In this document: piece after piece, positions 1 through 16,323 of the stretch
Layout of the letters: every line of letters starts with the position of its first letter
Numbering within the stretch: the stretch's first letter is position 1
Source of the DNA: Calliopsis andreniformis
Lineage: Eukaryota; Arthropoda; Insecta; Hymenoptera; Andrenidae
Direction of reading: 5' to 3'
DNA: 64,000 bases
Assembly: GCF_051401765.1 (NCBI RefSeq)
Contig: NC_135064.1
Coordinates: 22,418,001-22,482,000 of the forward strand
The notes under the pieces: generated by a model
Database searches by the model: none
What the model saw: the letters and a program-made list of their open reading frames with translations, nothing else
What the model was told of the DNA's origin: nothing
Program-made: the position numbers and the translations under genes

Positions 1-3000
1 GTTTTGATTGTAAGTGAATAGTGGTTTATAAAAGTGTGGTAGTGTTCAGAAGGCGTATCTGTGGGGCTGAATGAGTCGGATGTCTGTGTTCTCCGTGGTA
101 GTTTCCGGCGCCACTGAATCGCAATCGACAAGCTAATCCTCCATTGATTCGAATGCACTGTGATTCTATCTTTCTTAATGGAAATGATTTTATCGTTATG
201 AAATATTCTTTCAACGTGTCGCTCGTTTGTCGCGACAATGACGCAAATAAAAAATCGTGACTGGGAAAAACAAGATAATATCGAGCAGTAAAAATACATT
301 TTCTCCTATACCGAAACTTAAAACTGGCAAATTTGAAGTTATACGATTTTAGGACCTTTTTATATCTAGGAATATGAGACGTACAATTATTTTTCTTAAT
401 AATATGTTAGTTAAACTGTTATAATAAGTGGGATGTTGAAGCGAATTATTTATATCGAAAAAGGCAGTGTATTAAATGCTTATAAAAAACAGTAATCTGG
501 GTGGTGGACCATTTTGTAATTCGAGAGACACGAGGAACTTGATATGGTGATTTAAAAAATCAGGAAGCATCTCGAATCAATGAAAATTAACTTAATTACT
601 TGTTACGTTAGCTAGCAGTGGTTAATTTGGTTTGAGATAGACGTAATTACTAGTCTCTCGTTTTAATTACTTTAATGTCTCTCTTTCTTAAGACGAAGCA
701 AGTTAATCTGGTTTAGTTGTCTTCTAAGGTTTCATGCATTTTTTAATAATTCTTTATTACGGTAGAAGGAATTCGGTACTATTTATTCAAAGTAGCTAAT
801 ATTATTTTTACATTATACTAATTAGCGTTAACAGAATATTAAAAAGAATTTTATCTAAAATTAGAAAAGAATATAGTATGCATTTTATTAAAGAAAAAGA
901 ATAGAATTTTCCATAAAATCGTCAGTTTACCAGAGACACTGTGTTGTCTCGTAAAGAAACAGACAGCGCGCAGTGAAGAGAGATCTTCATGAACAGACAA
1001 GTGATCAATGCAAGTGAAGTACCGTGCTAAAGCTATTTATACAACTATACAAAATGACGCGTTACCAGTGGACTTGAAATGATCAAATAAATACAAAAAA
1101 TATAAAAAAAAGTTTTTACAAACTTTTTTAACAAAAACCTCACAATTTTCAAGTACTTTGAAAACTTCGATCACAAAAACTATACGTTAGCTACGAACAG
1201 ACTTTATTAAAAGGAAAGTCGTCATGTCTTTTAACTGTAAAACGCCAATAAATTCTTATCGCCAAGAAAGGAAAGAGAATTCGAACAAACTATCTCGAAA
1301 TAACCCCATGTGACAGCGATTATTTTTAAACGAGTTAAAACGCAGCTATAGCCAGAGCTGTCTCGAATAAATATGGAAAAGTATCTTCTTCGTCCCCAGA
1401 ACATAAGAATATCCAGACAGCTATAGATTCTAAAGTCGTGGTTAATATTATTGGACCAGTATCTATAAGTATACGGCCGTATCGATTCGGGCTTTGACTA
1501 TGCACTTGTAGCGACGATGGCACGACGAACACCACTGATCCAGAATACATTACTCTGGATACAATGGTAACGAGAGGCAGGGGTGATAAAATCTCGAGAA
1601 TAACTTTTTACGGTTCTGTGGATCAGTGATGCACCTCTATACTTTTAGAATAATTTGAAATTTATACTTTGATCTCTTGGTAATTAGTTTTTAAGTTCGT
1701 TACCCTATTTTTTATATAAAACTTGAGAAATAGCAAAATTCAAATTGAGTAACACCAAGAATCATCTTCCTCTCTGCTATCTGTATTATAATTTAATTTG
1801 CTATTAAATTTTCACGTATTTTCGTTGGGTTATTCAAAATCCAAACTATCCAGAGAATCGAAAAGATTTTAAAATTCGATTCGCCTGGAACCAAAATGCA
1901 TCGTCAAAGGAGCATGAATCGCTCAGCGTGGAAATGCAAATCCACGAGGCTTTGCAAGCTCTTTCAATTACAGCCGTAATAACATAGAGCTATGGTCGAA
2001 CGACGTTTGACAGTGGGACGTATGGTTTACTGGTGAAACGAGAAAGTACACGCCATTTCTCTGATTAAAGAGTGCCCCTTCCGGAAGATACTCCAGTCAT
2101 CCTTCCTTTTCAGGTTTTTAAATGTCCAAAGACTTCAAAGAGCGACTTAAACGTCTGTTTTCGTGACCGCAAAGGGGCGTTGAACTTTCCTCTAAATTAA
2201 TTACGCTTCAATGCTTCTGCGCGAAATTCTCTCTTAAAAGTCAAAAGTCTATAGATGTTCATAATAATCGTTTGCACTTATATTTTTTTTAATTTTATCA
2301 AGTAACCAATTTTTAAAAAATTCCTTCTAGGTATTTTTATTTTATAATTACTGTTAATAGAGTAGAATAAGTAAGAGACAAACGATGTTAAAATTTTTCT
2401 CCACTATATTTTTTTATTAACCCCTGTACACTGGTTGAGTCTACTTGACCCAATATTCAATTAAAAATTTTTTTAACCTTAATGTTTTTTTAGCTAGGAA
2501 TTCATTGCGTTCTTAAAATAGTATTTAATATGTATTTCTGCAGAGTAGTTATTGGAGCAGTGTGCAAAGATTAATGGTTAAAAAAATAGAGTCCCTCTTT
2601 TGGAGAACGCTTGAAAGGGTGTTCTATGTAACTTGGGTAGAAGTTAGAAGCCTTAGGCACAGCGTCGGTTTCTTTCAATAGATTTCACACTTTCTTCAAG
2701 GGTCTTCAACGTCCATTGTTTAGTGCTAACCATAAAGAATCGCGAATGCTTCAGACTGTCCACTGTGTTATGAAACTGCGCTAGAGTAGATTCCAGGTGG
2801 AGCGTTTAAATCCTATTGAAACATATCCCTATTGATTTTACACACATCCCTAGTATATAACGTGATTCTGGAATAGGTGGTCAAACTTCAGCAGCGTACT
2901 CTGGCCACCTTTAAGGGTGAAGAAAACTCATATAAGCATAAATTTAATACTCATTCAAATTTGAAGCTCTTATTAAATTCTCAACTTCTCCAATTTTAGA

Positions 3001-4522
3001 CTTCGACTTTTCACTAAAATATATTCCATATCACAGCCTTTTCAAAATTTATATACAGTGGTGGACAAAAGAACATTTAAAAAGTATAGGAAACAAAGAA
3101 ATGCCCTAATTTTACACAAAGAAATTGTGGAGTATTTTTGTTATATAAAGTAAGGAGATATTTCAGTCTACTGAATCTCTTCAATATGAAATAAAATATT
3201 TAATATAGAAACAGACCAGTTCTAAACAAATACTAAACTCTTTTTGTCCACCACTGTAGAATCTAATTATAAAAAAGAATATTTTCTTTTATTATCAATT
3301 CATAGCTAAATATTGTTTTCGTGATAGAACTACTAGTTTAATATTCTTAAAAAAGGAGAAGCATCGAAGCTCATAAACTAGATTGAACAACAATCTGTAC
3401 ACAAGTTTGTGTTCCCACGTAATGGTTGAAGAAGTGATTAGGAAAAAATTGATGCAATTATTCCGTGGTTCAGGATAAAAGCCTCGATCGTGACGAGAAA
3501 CTATCATTACAACTAAGTGGTTTGTCGATCCCAGGAGGGTTGAGCGACACGTGAAAGCTTCGAAATACGATACCCGTTTGCACCCACGTGCTTCTAACGC
3601 TACGCAGTAGCCAGAACGTATATGCTTCATTGCCTCAATTTCTAACATGTTCTCTCATCATGAAAAAAGTATATGTATACCGATAAAGTGTTATGTAACC
3701 CAAGTAAAATGAGATAAATAATAATTGTAGTGAGATGATTTTAGAGAGAAAGGAGCAATTGCCTGAAGAAGAGAGATAATGTTGAATAGGAAAGCAAAAG
3801 AAGAGTGAAACTATTATTAAACGTATAAACATGCAATGTTTAACTGCATTTTAACTTTTCTGATTTTTTATAGATCAAGATTTCATAATCTGTTGTATTT
3901 TGTGCGCGTTCTTCGTGATATGATTCATTGTTAATATTTAAGTAAATAATATTGTAGATTTTTTGAGTATTTTGAATTTTATATTAAAAATTGGTATTTT
4001 TTATGATACTACTCGAAAGAAATATTGAGGTATTTAAAAAGTCCAAGGTTTTTTAAGGAAACATAGTGCTTTTAAAAATTTTTCATAATTCGATTTATTG
4101 ATAATCCAAACATGAGGAAAGTTGACTCATAATCTTTTCATTACAATATCACGAGGATTTAAAAGATTATATAGACTGTTGCAGTACACAATCTATATAA
4201 TAGTATGCGTAACGCACACATTTGGATCAAGTACGCAATGACGATGATACGCATGCGAACTTGATCTCCAAACGCGGAAGTACTCTTTCGATTGCAAAAC
4301 ATAGCAGTGTGCATAGAAACATCGTAACTCATGTCCGTCCTATGCATTGCAAACTAGTAACACGATTTTCTGCAAACCACACAAAATTTCGACGCCATGT
4401 AACTCGCCATAATCTCCATCCAATTTTCTGTGAGTTAGTAAAACACTTCCTATATCCTACTTATGTTGCATTAAGCTTGTTATATTGCTCTTACTTACTA
4501 TTCTTTATTTTTTTGCTTTCAG
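1..4522. other. 5' flank of Syt1 without a recognisable gene
   Basis: AT-rich sequence with short open frames on both strands but no frame that resembles a protein family and no exon chain with matching phases. It ends in a 3' splice site (TTTCAG at about 4517-4522) four bases before the Syt1 initiator codon, so part of it is probably a 5'UTR intron of Syt1. Non-coding first exons and the promoter may lie here, but I could not place them. One short inverted-repeat element (3056-3256) is listed separately. Confidence 0.6.
3056..3256. mobile_element. Mariner/Tc1-type MITE
   Basis: The left end begins CAGTGGTGGACAAAA, and the right end is its reverse complement (TTTTGTCCACCACTG). The 15 bp terminal inverted repeats match perfectly and are flanked on both sides by TA. 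The TA duplication and terminal sequence are typical of Tc1/mariner derivatives. The roughly 200 bp interior has no transposase frame, so it is non-autonomous. Confidence 0.8.
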
Positions 4523-4525
4523 AAA

Positions 4526-9210
<4,685 letters not shown>

Positions 9211-9546
9211 GACCGATGACAGTAATGTTGAGTCGTAAGGTAATGCACACCAAAGGTTCTAAGCAGATACGACAAATGTACAGAAGCATACTTATTTCCG
9301 TTTTCCGTTCGTTTTGCGTTTCGCTTTCGCGCGATCCCCCTATTGGACCCCTGCCCCCTCCGAGTCCAACTTAACAAAAAAGAAAAAAAAAACTATACAT
9401 ATTACGATTATATTTTCCAACGACTATCCGTGGACAATGTACCCCGCCGAGATTCGAGGCGGGATTTCTCTGGACGAAAGATAAGAGAGAGAGAGAGCGA
9501 AACAGATGTAACCAAGAGAACAGGAAAGAGAGAGGAAAGATGATGG

Positions 9547-9571
9547 AGAAGAGAGAGAGAGAGAGAGAGAG
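9547..9571. repeat. (GA)n microsatellite
   Basis: Near-perfect GA dinucleotide run in a purine-rich block (about 9480-9800) just after the Syt1 stop codon, so probably in its 3'UTR. Confidence 0.9.
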
Positions 9572-9721
9572 CAGTGATCTCTTCGAGCAAACCGATCGTT
9601 CATTCGCAGAAATAGTTGTGCGTGGAGAAAAGCGAAAGGGGAGAACGAGGAGAGACAGTGAGAGAGAGACATGTGCGACAGAGAAAGAGCGAAAGGTAGA
9701 GCGAGAGGGAGGGAGAGTAAC

Positions 9722-9724
<3 letters not shown>

Positions 9725-9758
<34 letters not shown>
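9725..9758. repeat. (GA)n microsatellite
   Basis: Uninterrupted GA run of about 17 units, with imperfect GA continuing to about 9790. Confidence 0.9.
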
Positions 9759-9762
<4 letters not shown>

Positions 9763-11176
9763 GCGAAAGAGAGAGAGAGAGTGAGAGAGTAAAAGAGATA
9801 AAAGAAGATAAATACTTTTAGTAGATATTAATAATCTATTAAACTAAAATAAATAACAATAAATACCAGCAAAAAAGATTTTAGTATTAACAGAATATGT
9901 TCTCATGGAGTGTAGCGTCTTGTATATACGTATTGTACCTACTATAACTTCTCTCTGTAGACGTAAATAATTGAATGATTTCAAGTAACGCGACCTCTTT
10001 CGAAGTATCCCGACGAAGCATTGAATATTTGCATACGCGAGGCTCCAAACTTCCAACGTTACGTATATGATAAGCAGCGTTTCCTTCTGTCGCTTGTTCG
10101 GAGGCACGTTTGATAAAGCGTTTGATAAGATAGCAGCGTTATCAGTCTCCTTAGAAATTGTACGGGGTGTCTCCAAACATGGAGGACAGTTCTGGAGGGC
10201 GGGTTTTGGGTACGAAGGCATTGAAAGAAGTTCGTGTCCACGACACCTGTATGCGAAAAAGCTTGGCTTTTTATTTGCATACTATTTTCTTAATGTATAC
10301 GGCGTGATAGTCTCTTTAGAAGAAAGAGGTAAAGTACAATAATAGTTTTTTTTGTTTTAGTAAAATAATTGTTCCTTTGCTCACGCGTCATCGCGTAAAG
10401 CGTCTGTGTTGAGTTGCTGTTGAGTTTTAGATGGGTAGCGAAAGGGCTAAGATCCATGACCTGAATCTCCAAAAATGTTCCCTTTTTATATTTTTAGTAA
10501 TTCGCAGCCAGCACTTCAATCCATACAAAATAGTGTATAATTGAAAAACTAAGCATTCAATATGTGCATATGAACATTTTTCACTGTTTGCATGTTTAGA
10601 ATCTACTCTCCAATAATGTGCCACATGTTTGAAAACACTCTGTATATTTATACGTATGCGTGTATTATACACATATGTGCGTCCTGTGTGTATAGTATAC
10701 AAAACATATATATATAAATAGATAGATATATAACGTGTACAACGCCGTAGATCGTCCTGAATTTGCGTGAGTAGAAGTGTAATTATGTTCGTGGACACGT
10801 TCGGCGAGATTTGTACAGATCGATAGCTGTGCCCCTGTAAGAGAATGACACGATTGATTATAACAACGATTATATTGTAATCAATACACGTAAACGGTTA
10901 CGAAACGAGAGCTGTTCATTATCACGAAAAACCAAAACGTCCTGTAGCTTATTTAGTTCTCTGTGTCCCTTCTTTCACGCGACCCAAGCTTCTTTCATTC
11001 TTTTTCATTACATTCACTTTATTTATACGAAGCAAAGGTCATCTCTGGTTCACATGCAAAAAGGCAATGCTTTTGATCGCGATACCTTCGTACAATAATG
11101 ACCTTAGGCTATGCGCTACCTGTACAAGGGAACCTTGTATTTCGAAACGATCGAATGCCAGTGCGCTAAATGTAAA

Positions 11177-11255
11177 TTCTCCCGCACGAAATTCAATGTT
11201 TTTCGCGCGAAATTTGAACTCTCCCCGCGCGAAATTTGAATTTTCCGCGCTATTA
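11177..11255. repeat. 22 bp minisatellite with CGCGCGAAATTTGAA core
   Basis: Three full and one partial unit begin at about 11177, 11199, 11220 and 11242. Each has a pyrimidine stretch, then CGCGCGAAATTTGAA or a variant. The core resembles that of the 34 bp repeat at 13331-13432. Confidence 0.75.
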
Positions 11256-11795
11256 ATACCGAAAGGTGCGCAGTTCTGTGGCTCCCATCGCAGAACAGGT
11301 GTCTCGAGAGTTTTTGTTGTACTAGCGTTCATCGATTATAATACTTTTACTGGGATCATCTCGTAGTTTACTTGTTTTATCGAGGAAACTATTATAATCG
11401 ACGTTCGGCCATATGGCAGCTGGTCTGCGAACGAATCACGGGACTAAAGAAAGAAAGAAGATAACGGTGTCGTTTCGTTTAACAAGTTCTCGATATCGAT
11501 GGTGCGGAACCTTTGACGGGATCGAACGTGTTACGAAACGATCGTCACATATCGCTTCAGGAACGTTCGATTTGACCGTAGTTCTGTGTCCTCGTTCGAA
11601 GTATACATACGCGTGTACGTGCAACTGTAAACATATTCGTATATATACATATATATGTATCATATATATATATTTACCACGTGTTATATATGCAGATATT
11701 GTTATTGTTTATCAAAAAGTAACGGGCCTACCGATTGTATAACTTGTGTTATCGTTTCGTTGATATAGGTCTTGAATATTGAACAGGTTTAAAAG

Positions 11796-11799
<4 letters not shown>

Positions 11800-11836
<37 letters not shown>
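11800..11836. repeat. (GA)n microsatellite
   Basis: GA run of about 18 units, followed by further imperfect GA repeats to about 11870. Confidence 0.9.
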
Positions 11837-11839
<3 letters not shown>

Positions 11840-12575
11840 ATGGAAAAAGAGAGAGAGAGAGAAAGAGAGAGAATAGTGACGAGTCCACGGTGATTATCTA
11901 TATATCTTGGGAATTGAAAGAATTTATTCAGAAGAAAAAAGCATTATATCGAAACGATTACAAACGTCCCGAGATTTACAAGTCATTACATATAAATATA
12001 TTATATATATATATATATATACATACATATAATATAATATATCCTTTAAGAGAATCGTTTCTTAGAAAAAAAGGAAAACTGACTTTATACAGTATTATAT
12101 CTGAGTTTGACTGCTGTAAGGAAATTCATATATTTTATTGCATCGTTGACCTTGAAGTTTCGAATTCGACTGAAGGGGTGGAGAGGAAAACAAACGGGTC
12201 GATTGGTACAATAAGAGTAGCACTTTTTGTGTGATTACGTGTTTTAAACTAAGGGAAAAGCGTATTATTAGAAACTCTCGACAGACTTCCCTTGATGGAC
12301 TTTTCCCAGTCAGTTCAAATCGACATTTGTTCGGGTAATGAACGAGGCGACCCATGTGAATGGGACTTAAAACGCTTCTTCGATTTCCTCTTTCCGCATC
12401 ACTGAACGCTGAACGAAGGATAGACGGTGGCATAGAAACCTTGTAAATATCATGCCGTGAATATTTCGGGGATCCCCGTTTCTCCAACGCATGTATATGT
12501 CCATTCGAATCTCATCGTAGAACTAGAATCACTAATTCTCACGTGAACCGATTCTTTGTTTCATTTCTGACTGCT

Positions 12576-12975
12576 TTAACACGTCGACTGCCATGGATTT
12601 GTTAAAAAATTCTAGAATGTATAGTGTTCCTAATTTTAACTCTCTTGGTATCTTACAATTTATCTGTGTAACTACCTAGAAATACCTGAAAAGGGCTGTT
12701 TGTGATCCACAAGAAGTCCTGCGCAAAGCATCGCCTCTTATCTGCTTCGCAAGATATCTGATAGAATAGGAACTGTACTTGTGGTAAAGGTTAAAGGTAT
12801 TGGAGTTGATTTTTCAACTTTTGGCTACTAAAAGGGTTAAATAATAGCTTTGGTATAATAGCTTTGGTTATACATTTTTGTAAGTGGCTTTGTAATTAAA
12901 TAAATAATATCTACTATTTGCGATCATATGGAGACTATCAGTCACACATGTATGATATGACAGTCAATGTGTTAA
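12576..12975. mobile_element. TTAA-flanked MITE, piggyBac-like
   Basis: The left end reads TTAACACGTCGACTGCCAT. The right end in reverse complement reads TTAACACATTGACTGTCAT, matching at 16 of 19 positions. TTAA at both borders is the hallmark of piggyBac-type insertion. About 400 bp with no transposase frame. Confidence 0.7.
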
Positions 12976-13330
12976 AGTAGGATCCTCGACTTAATGGATC
13001 TTGGCTCCATGATAGCCAGGCGTTCATCATTGGTGTAATTAACCACACACAGGCGAAATTGATACGAAGTCAATCCCAGATTGTGGTTAATTAGATCGAT
13101 GATTCGCAGCTTCTGAGGCCAGAATTCAATAAATCTAATGCGCAAGTAAATCGCGTTTCACTCGAGAGAAGAACGTAACTGCACACGATTGAGTTGCGTT
13201 GGGTATGTAAATTAATTCCGCGAAACTCGTATCCTCTTTATTTTTACAAAATTAACTAATATTTATTATTTAACTGTGTCGTGTATAATCACACATAGAC
13301 AAAAATGAAATTTCTTCCATCTTTAAATTC

Positions 13331-13432
13331 GAATTTTCCGCCATGAGGCGCAAATTTCAAATTCAAATTTGCCGCCATGAGGCGGGAATTTCAAATTTGA
13401 ATTTCTCACCACGAGGCGGGAAAATATTTGAA
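13331..13432. repeat. 34 bp minisatellite, three units
   Basis: The block CCGCCATGAGGCG recurs at 13338 and 13372, with a variant (TCACCACGAGGCG) at 13406. The 34 bp units are separated by AATTTCAAATTTGAAT-like palindromic AT blocks. Each unit can form a small hairpin (CCGCC/GGCGG). Confidence 0.8.
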
Positions 13433-14248
13433 TTTCAAATAGTTTTCAGAACATAATCGAAACGCTTAACTAATTTACATACCTAATAGCAAGGATGTAT
13501 CGATATCACTACGGTAGTAGTAAGAACGTTAATCATTTCTAAAAGTATCTTGGAAAGTGTTAGATAGATTCAGGATTTTCGAGATACTTATTATTTGAAG
13601 CTTCTTAGAGTTGAGGGAACGTTGATAAGATTCCACGCGCGTTGCACTCGTTTGAATACAATTTTGTGTGAAAGATGGAAAGATAGTTGATACGTGTGAG
13701 GAAGGGAAGGAAAACGGAGATCAATGTGAAGCCGAAAACAGAACTTTTTCTCGCATTTTTCCGAAATCTCAGATCTCATTTAGTGACTCGCGTTTAAGCA
13801 CTGTGAGTGCAGATAAAAACTACATTACCAAGAAGAGTTGGGCAGTATATATTTTCGATTAAAATCTTATCTCAGATAATTATTCGAACAAGTTTTTTTA
13901 AGTCGAGCATTCTATTTAAATGAAAGTCATTTCGAAAAGAAATTAGGAGAAATTCTTGTTCAATTAAAAGTATAATTAGTTGTGGAAAATAGGAACGTAC
14001 TCATTTTTATTTATCAGTCATTATACAAATAAATTACTGCCCATCTCTGCTAGCAAGTTCCATGAGATTATTTTTCATTATTGACTCTGTAGAAATAAAC
14101 TATGCTTCTTGAAATCAGTGATGTTTCAAGGAACATAAGCTTGCCAAGTATACAGAATCCACTATATCACGAATAAAATACTTTTCCTTGGTTTAATTGA
14201 TCGAATACGTACTTGACAGAAAGTGGCTAGAACCTTCAGTTGAAAATA

Positions 14249-14445
14249 TTAACACATTGCTTACAGTGCACTGCAACTTATTTTTAGAATTCTCATATTT
14301 TTTGGATTATTTGACAATAAAATAAGGCACACGTGTGAGTGCTTCTTTTCTTATTTGTAGCTCATGTATTTTTCTATATTTTTATATTTATCTCTTATAT
14401 TAACTTCTATTGACACTTATCATATATCTGTATGCAATATGTTAA
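14249..14445. mobile_element. Short TTAA-flanked inverted-repeat element
   Basis: The left border TTAACACATTGCTTACAG and the right border in reverse complement, TTAACATATTGCATACAG, match at 16 of 18 positions. Both borders carry TTAA. The interior is about 190 bp and AT-rich, with no coding frame. The first bases resemble the ends of the element at 12576-12975, suggesting the same family. Confidence 0.6.
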
Positions 14446-15192
14446 TATGAATTTGTATTAAGGAGTTTCCTACTATTTATTCCATTTTATTTATTGCATG
14501 CTGTTTGTGAAGAAAAATTGAATGTTCTTATAAAGACTCTACTGTTATGTTAACAATATGAAGTTAAGATTATTGTAACGTTTGTTAATCCTTAGTGTAA
14601 TATTAATTTTATATTGTGGAGAGCAAAGCAGGGATCAGTGAGATCGCTGTTTTGTCTGTATTTTTACTACTTATCACCTTTCAGCCCTTTAAAGGGTCAT
14701 TCAAAGACTCAACGAGAGAATGCGATTATCGATTACAATATCTAGTCCAGAGAAAGATACGTTAAGCTGTCTGAAATAACACTGCATATACGTACGACTT
14801 TGTCGACGAGATTGACAAATATTACAAGATATATTATGTATATGCTTACAATATAGTTTGGAAACTACATTCAATATCTCTGTCTAGTACTGCAAAAAGT
14901 ATCCATATTAAATGTTGTTCTCAGTTCTGGTTCTTATATTTTGCATTATGGATTTCAATGCATTTCTGACTTATACACACAATTCACTCATACTGCATAT
15001 CATGAAACTTCACATGAAATTCATTCAACATTCTGCATCGTGCATTGACTTTCATAAAGGATGCTATATATAAGTAACATATTCGTAATCACTATAGAAA
15101 CATCTTTACATTTGACTACACAGCATAGCATAGAGTGTCAGACTTGCCTGCAACAAAAGCATCATTCGAAAACAATGTTTATTAACTGTGTA

Positions 15193-15374
15193 CAGGGTGA
15201 TACAATGATAGCAGAGCATAATTCTTCATGGAAAACTAAGCACGTAATACATTCTTCTAAAAAATTTCCGTCATTATTTTTATATTTGCCAGAATTTCAT
15301 TTCACACTTTCAGCTTATTTTTTCATGAGAATTGATTGCCTTTTCAGCTGTGCTACCAAAAATGGATCACCCTG
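15193..15374. mobile_element. TA-flanked MITE with CAGGGTGAT ends
   Basis: It begins CAGGGTGAT and ends ATCACCCTG, with TA on both sides. The perfect inverted repeat is only 9 bp, then matching becomes patchy. The layout is that of a Tc1/mariner-type non-autonomous element, and the end sequence is close to that of 28535-28796. Confidence 0.55.
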
Positions 15375-16144
15375 TATACATAGGAAGAGACACCCTTGAA
15401 ATCGTTCCATCTTTAAAGACTTTTTATTACATTTCTATTTCCTATATTCTACTGTAGCTTTTATTTATAATTTTCAGAATTTCAGAGTAAAGATAATTGT
15501 CTCTCCATTACAATTCTCTTTCCACGATAGCAGTCCTATTTTAAAATACCATTTTTTAAAACTTCTTTAGGATAAATCTAGAAATACAAATATGGACGAT
15601 TTTTAAGCGTGTTTCACTGTACATTGTAGACAAAGCCTGTGAAACGCTGAACAGATACAGACTATTCCAACGATCTTTAAAATATCTGACGATGAGTAAG
15701 AGCTGTTTGATTCTCTGCCAAGAGTTCGACGTTTCACTGTGAATGTTAAATAGTAGCGTTTCAGTCGGCAAAGTGGTACACCGATTCACACGTGCATCCT
15801 AAGCAAGCAGTTAGCGAATATACATGAAATCAATCATTGCGAATAGTATAGGGAGGGTAGAGCAGCAGTACGTAAACGTAGACATAGAAAGGAAAAAAGG
15901 AGGGCAGATCCTTAGATATATTGTTTGAATTCCTTTCAAAAAGCCGATATTGAGATCCTGTTCGAGGATCAGAATTGGGATCCAATTTTCTTCTCACGCG
16001 CCGAGTACATTTGAATACGTGATCACTATACATAACCAGATTTGGTTCTATCATTTCTTCAGGACCAATTATTATAAATGATTAACATATATCGGTAGCA
16101 TGTTCGAGTCATATTACACAGCATTGTACTTAAATCACGAACCA

Positions 16145-16323
16145 TTAACCCCTTAATGCGATGACTGTATTGTTTTAATATTTTTATTCTTTTTTCATGG
16201 TGAATATACATTGAAGATGTATATAGGTAAATCATCTTAATGGATAGGAAGGAAATATGGCAAATAAAGAGGATGAATTAATGTTATCGTAAATTAGGAA
16301 AAATGTACGTGTTAAGGGGTTAA
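16145..16323. mobile_element. piggyBac-type MITE with TTAACCCCTTAA ends
   Basis: The left border is ATTAACCCCTTAA and the right border TTAAGGGGTTAAT, a perfect inverted repeat. Reading TTAA|CCC...GGG|TTAA fits the piggyBac target and terminal rule exactly. The interior is about 170 bp and AT-rich, without an open frame. Confidence 0.65.

Noticed and set aside
9540..9821. Plus-strand frame of Arg/Glu repeats
   Set aside because: Translation of (GA)n microsatellites without stops, lying in the probable Syt1 3'UTR.
13015..13115. Inverted GTAATTAACC/GGTTAATTAG blocks resembling homeodomain sites
   Set aside because: Short AT-rich words of this type are expected often in such DNA; no further support.
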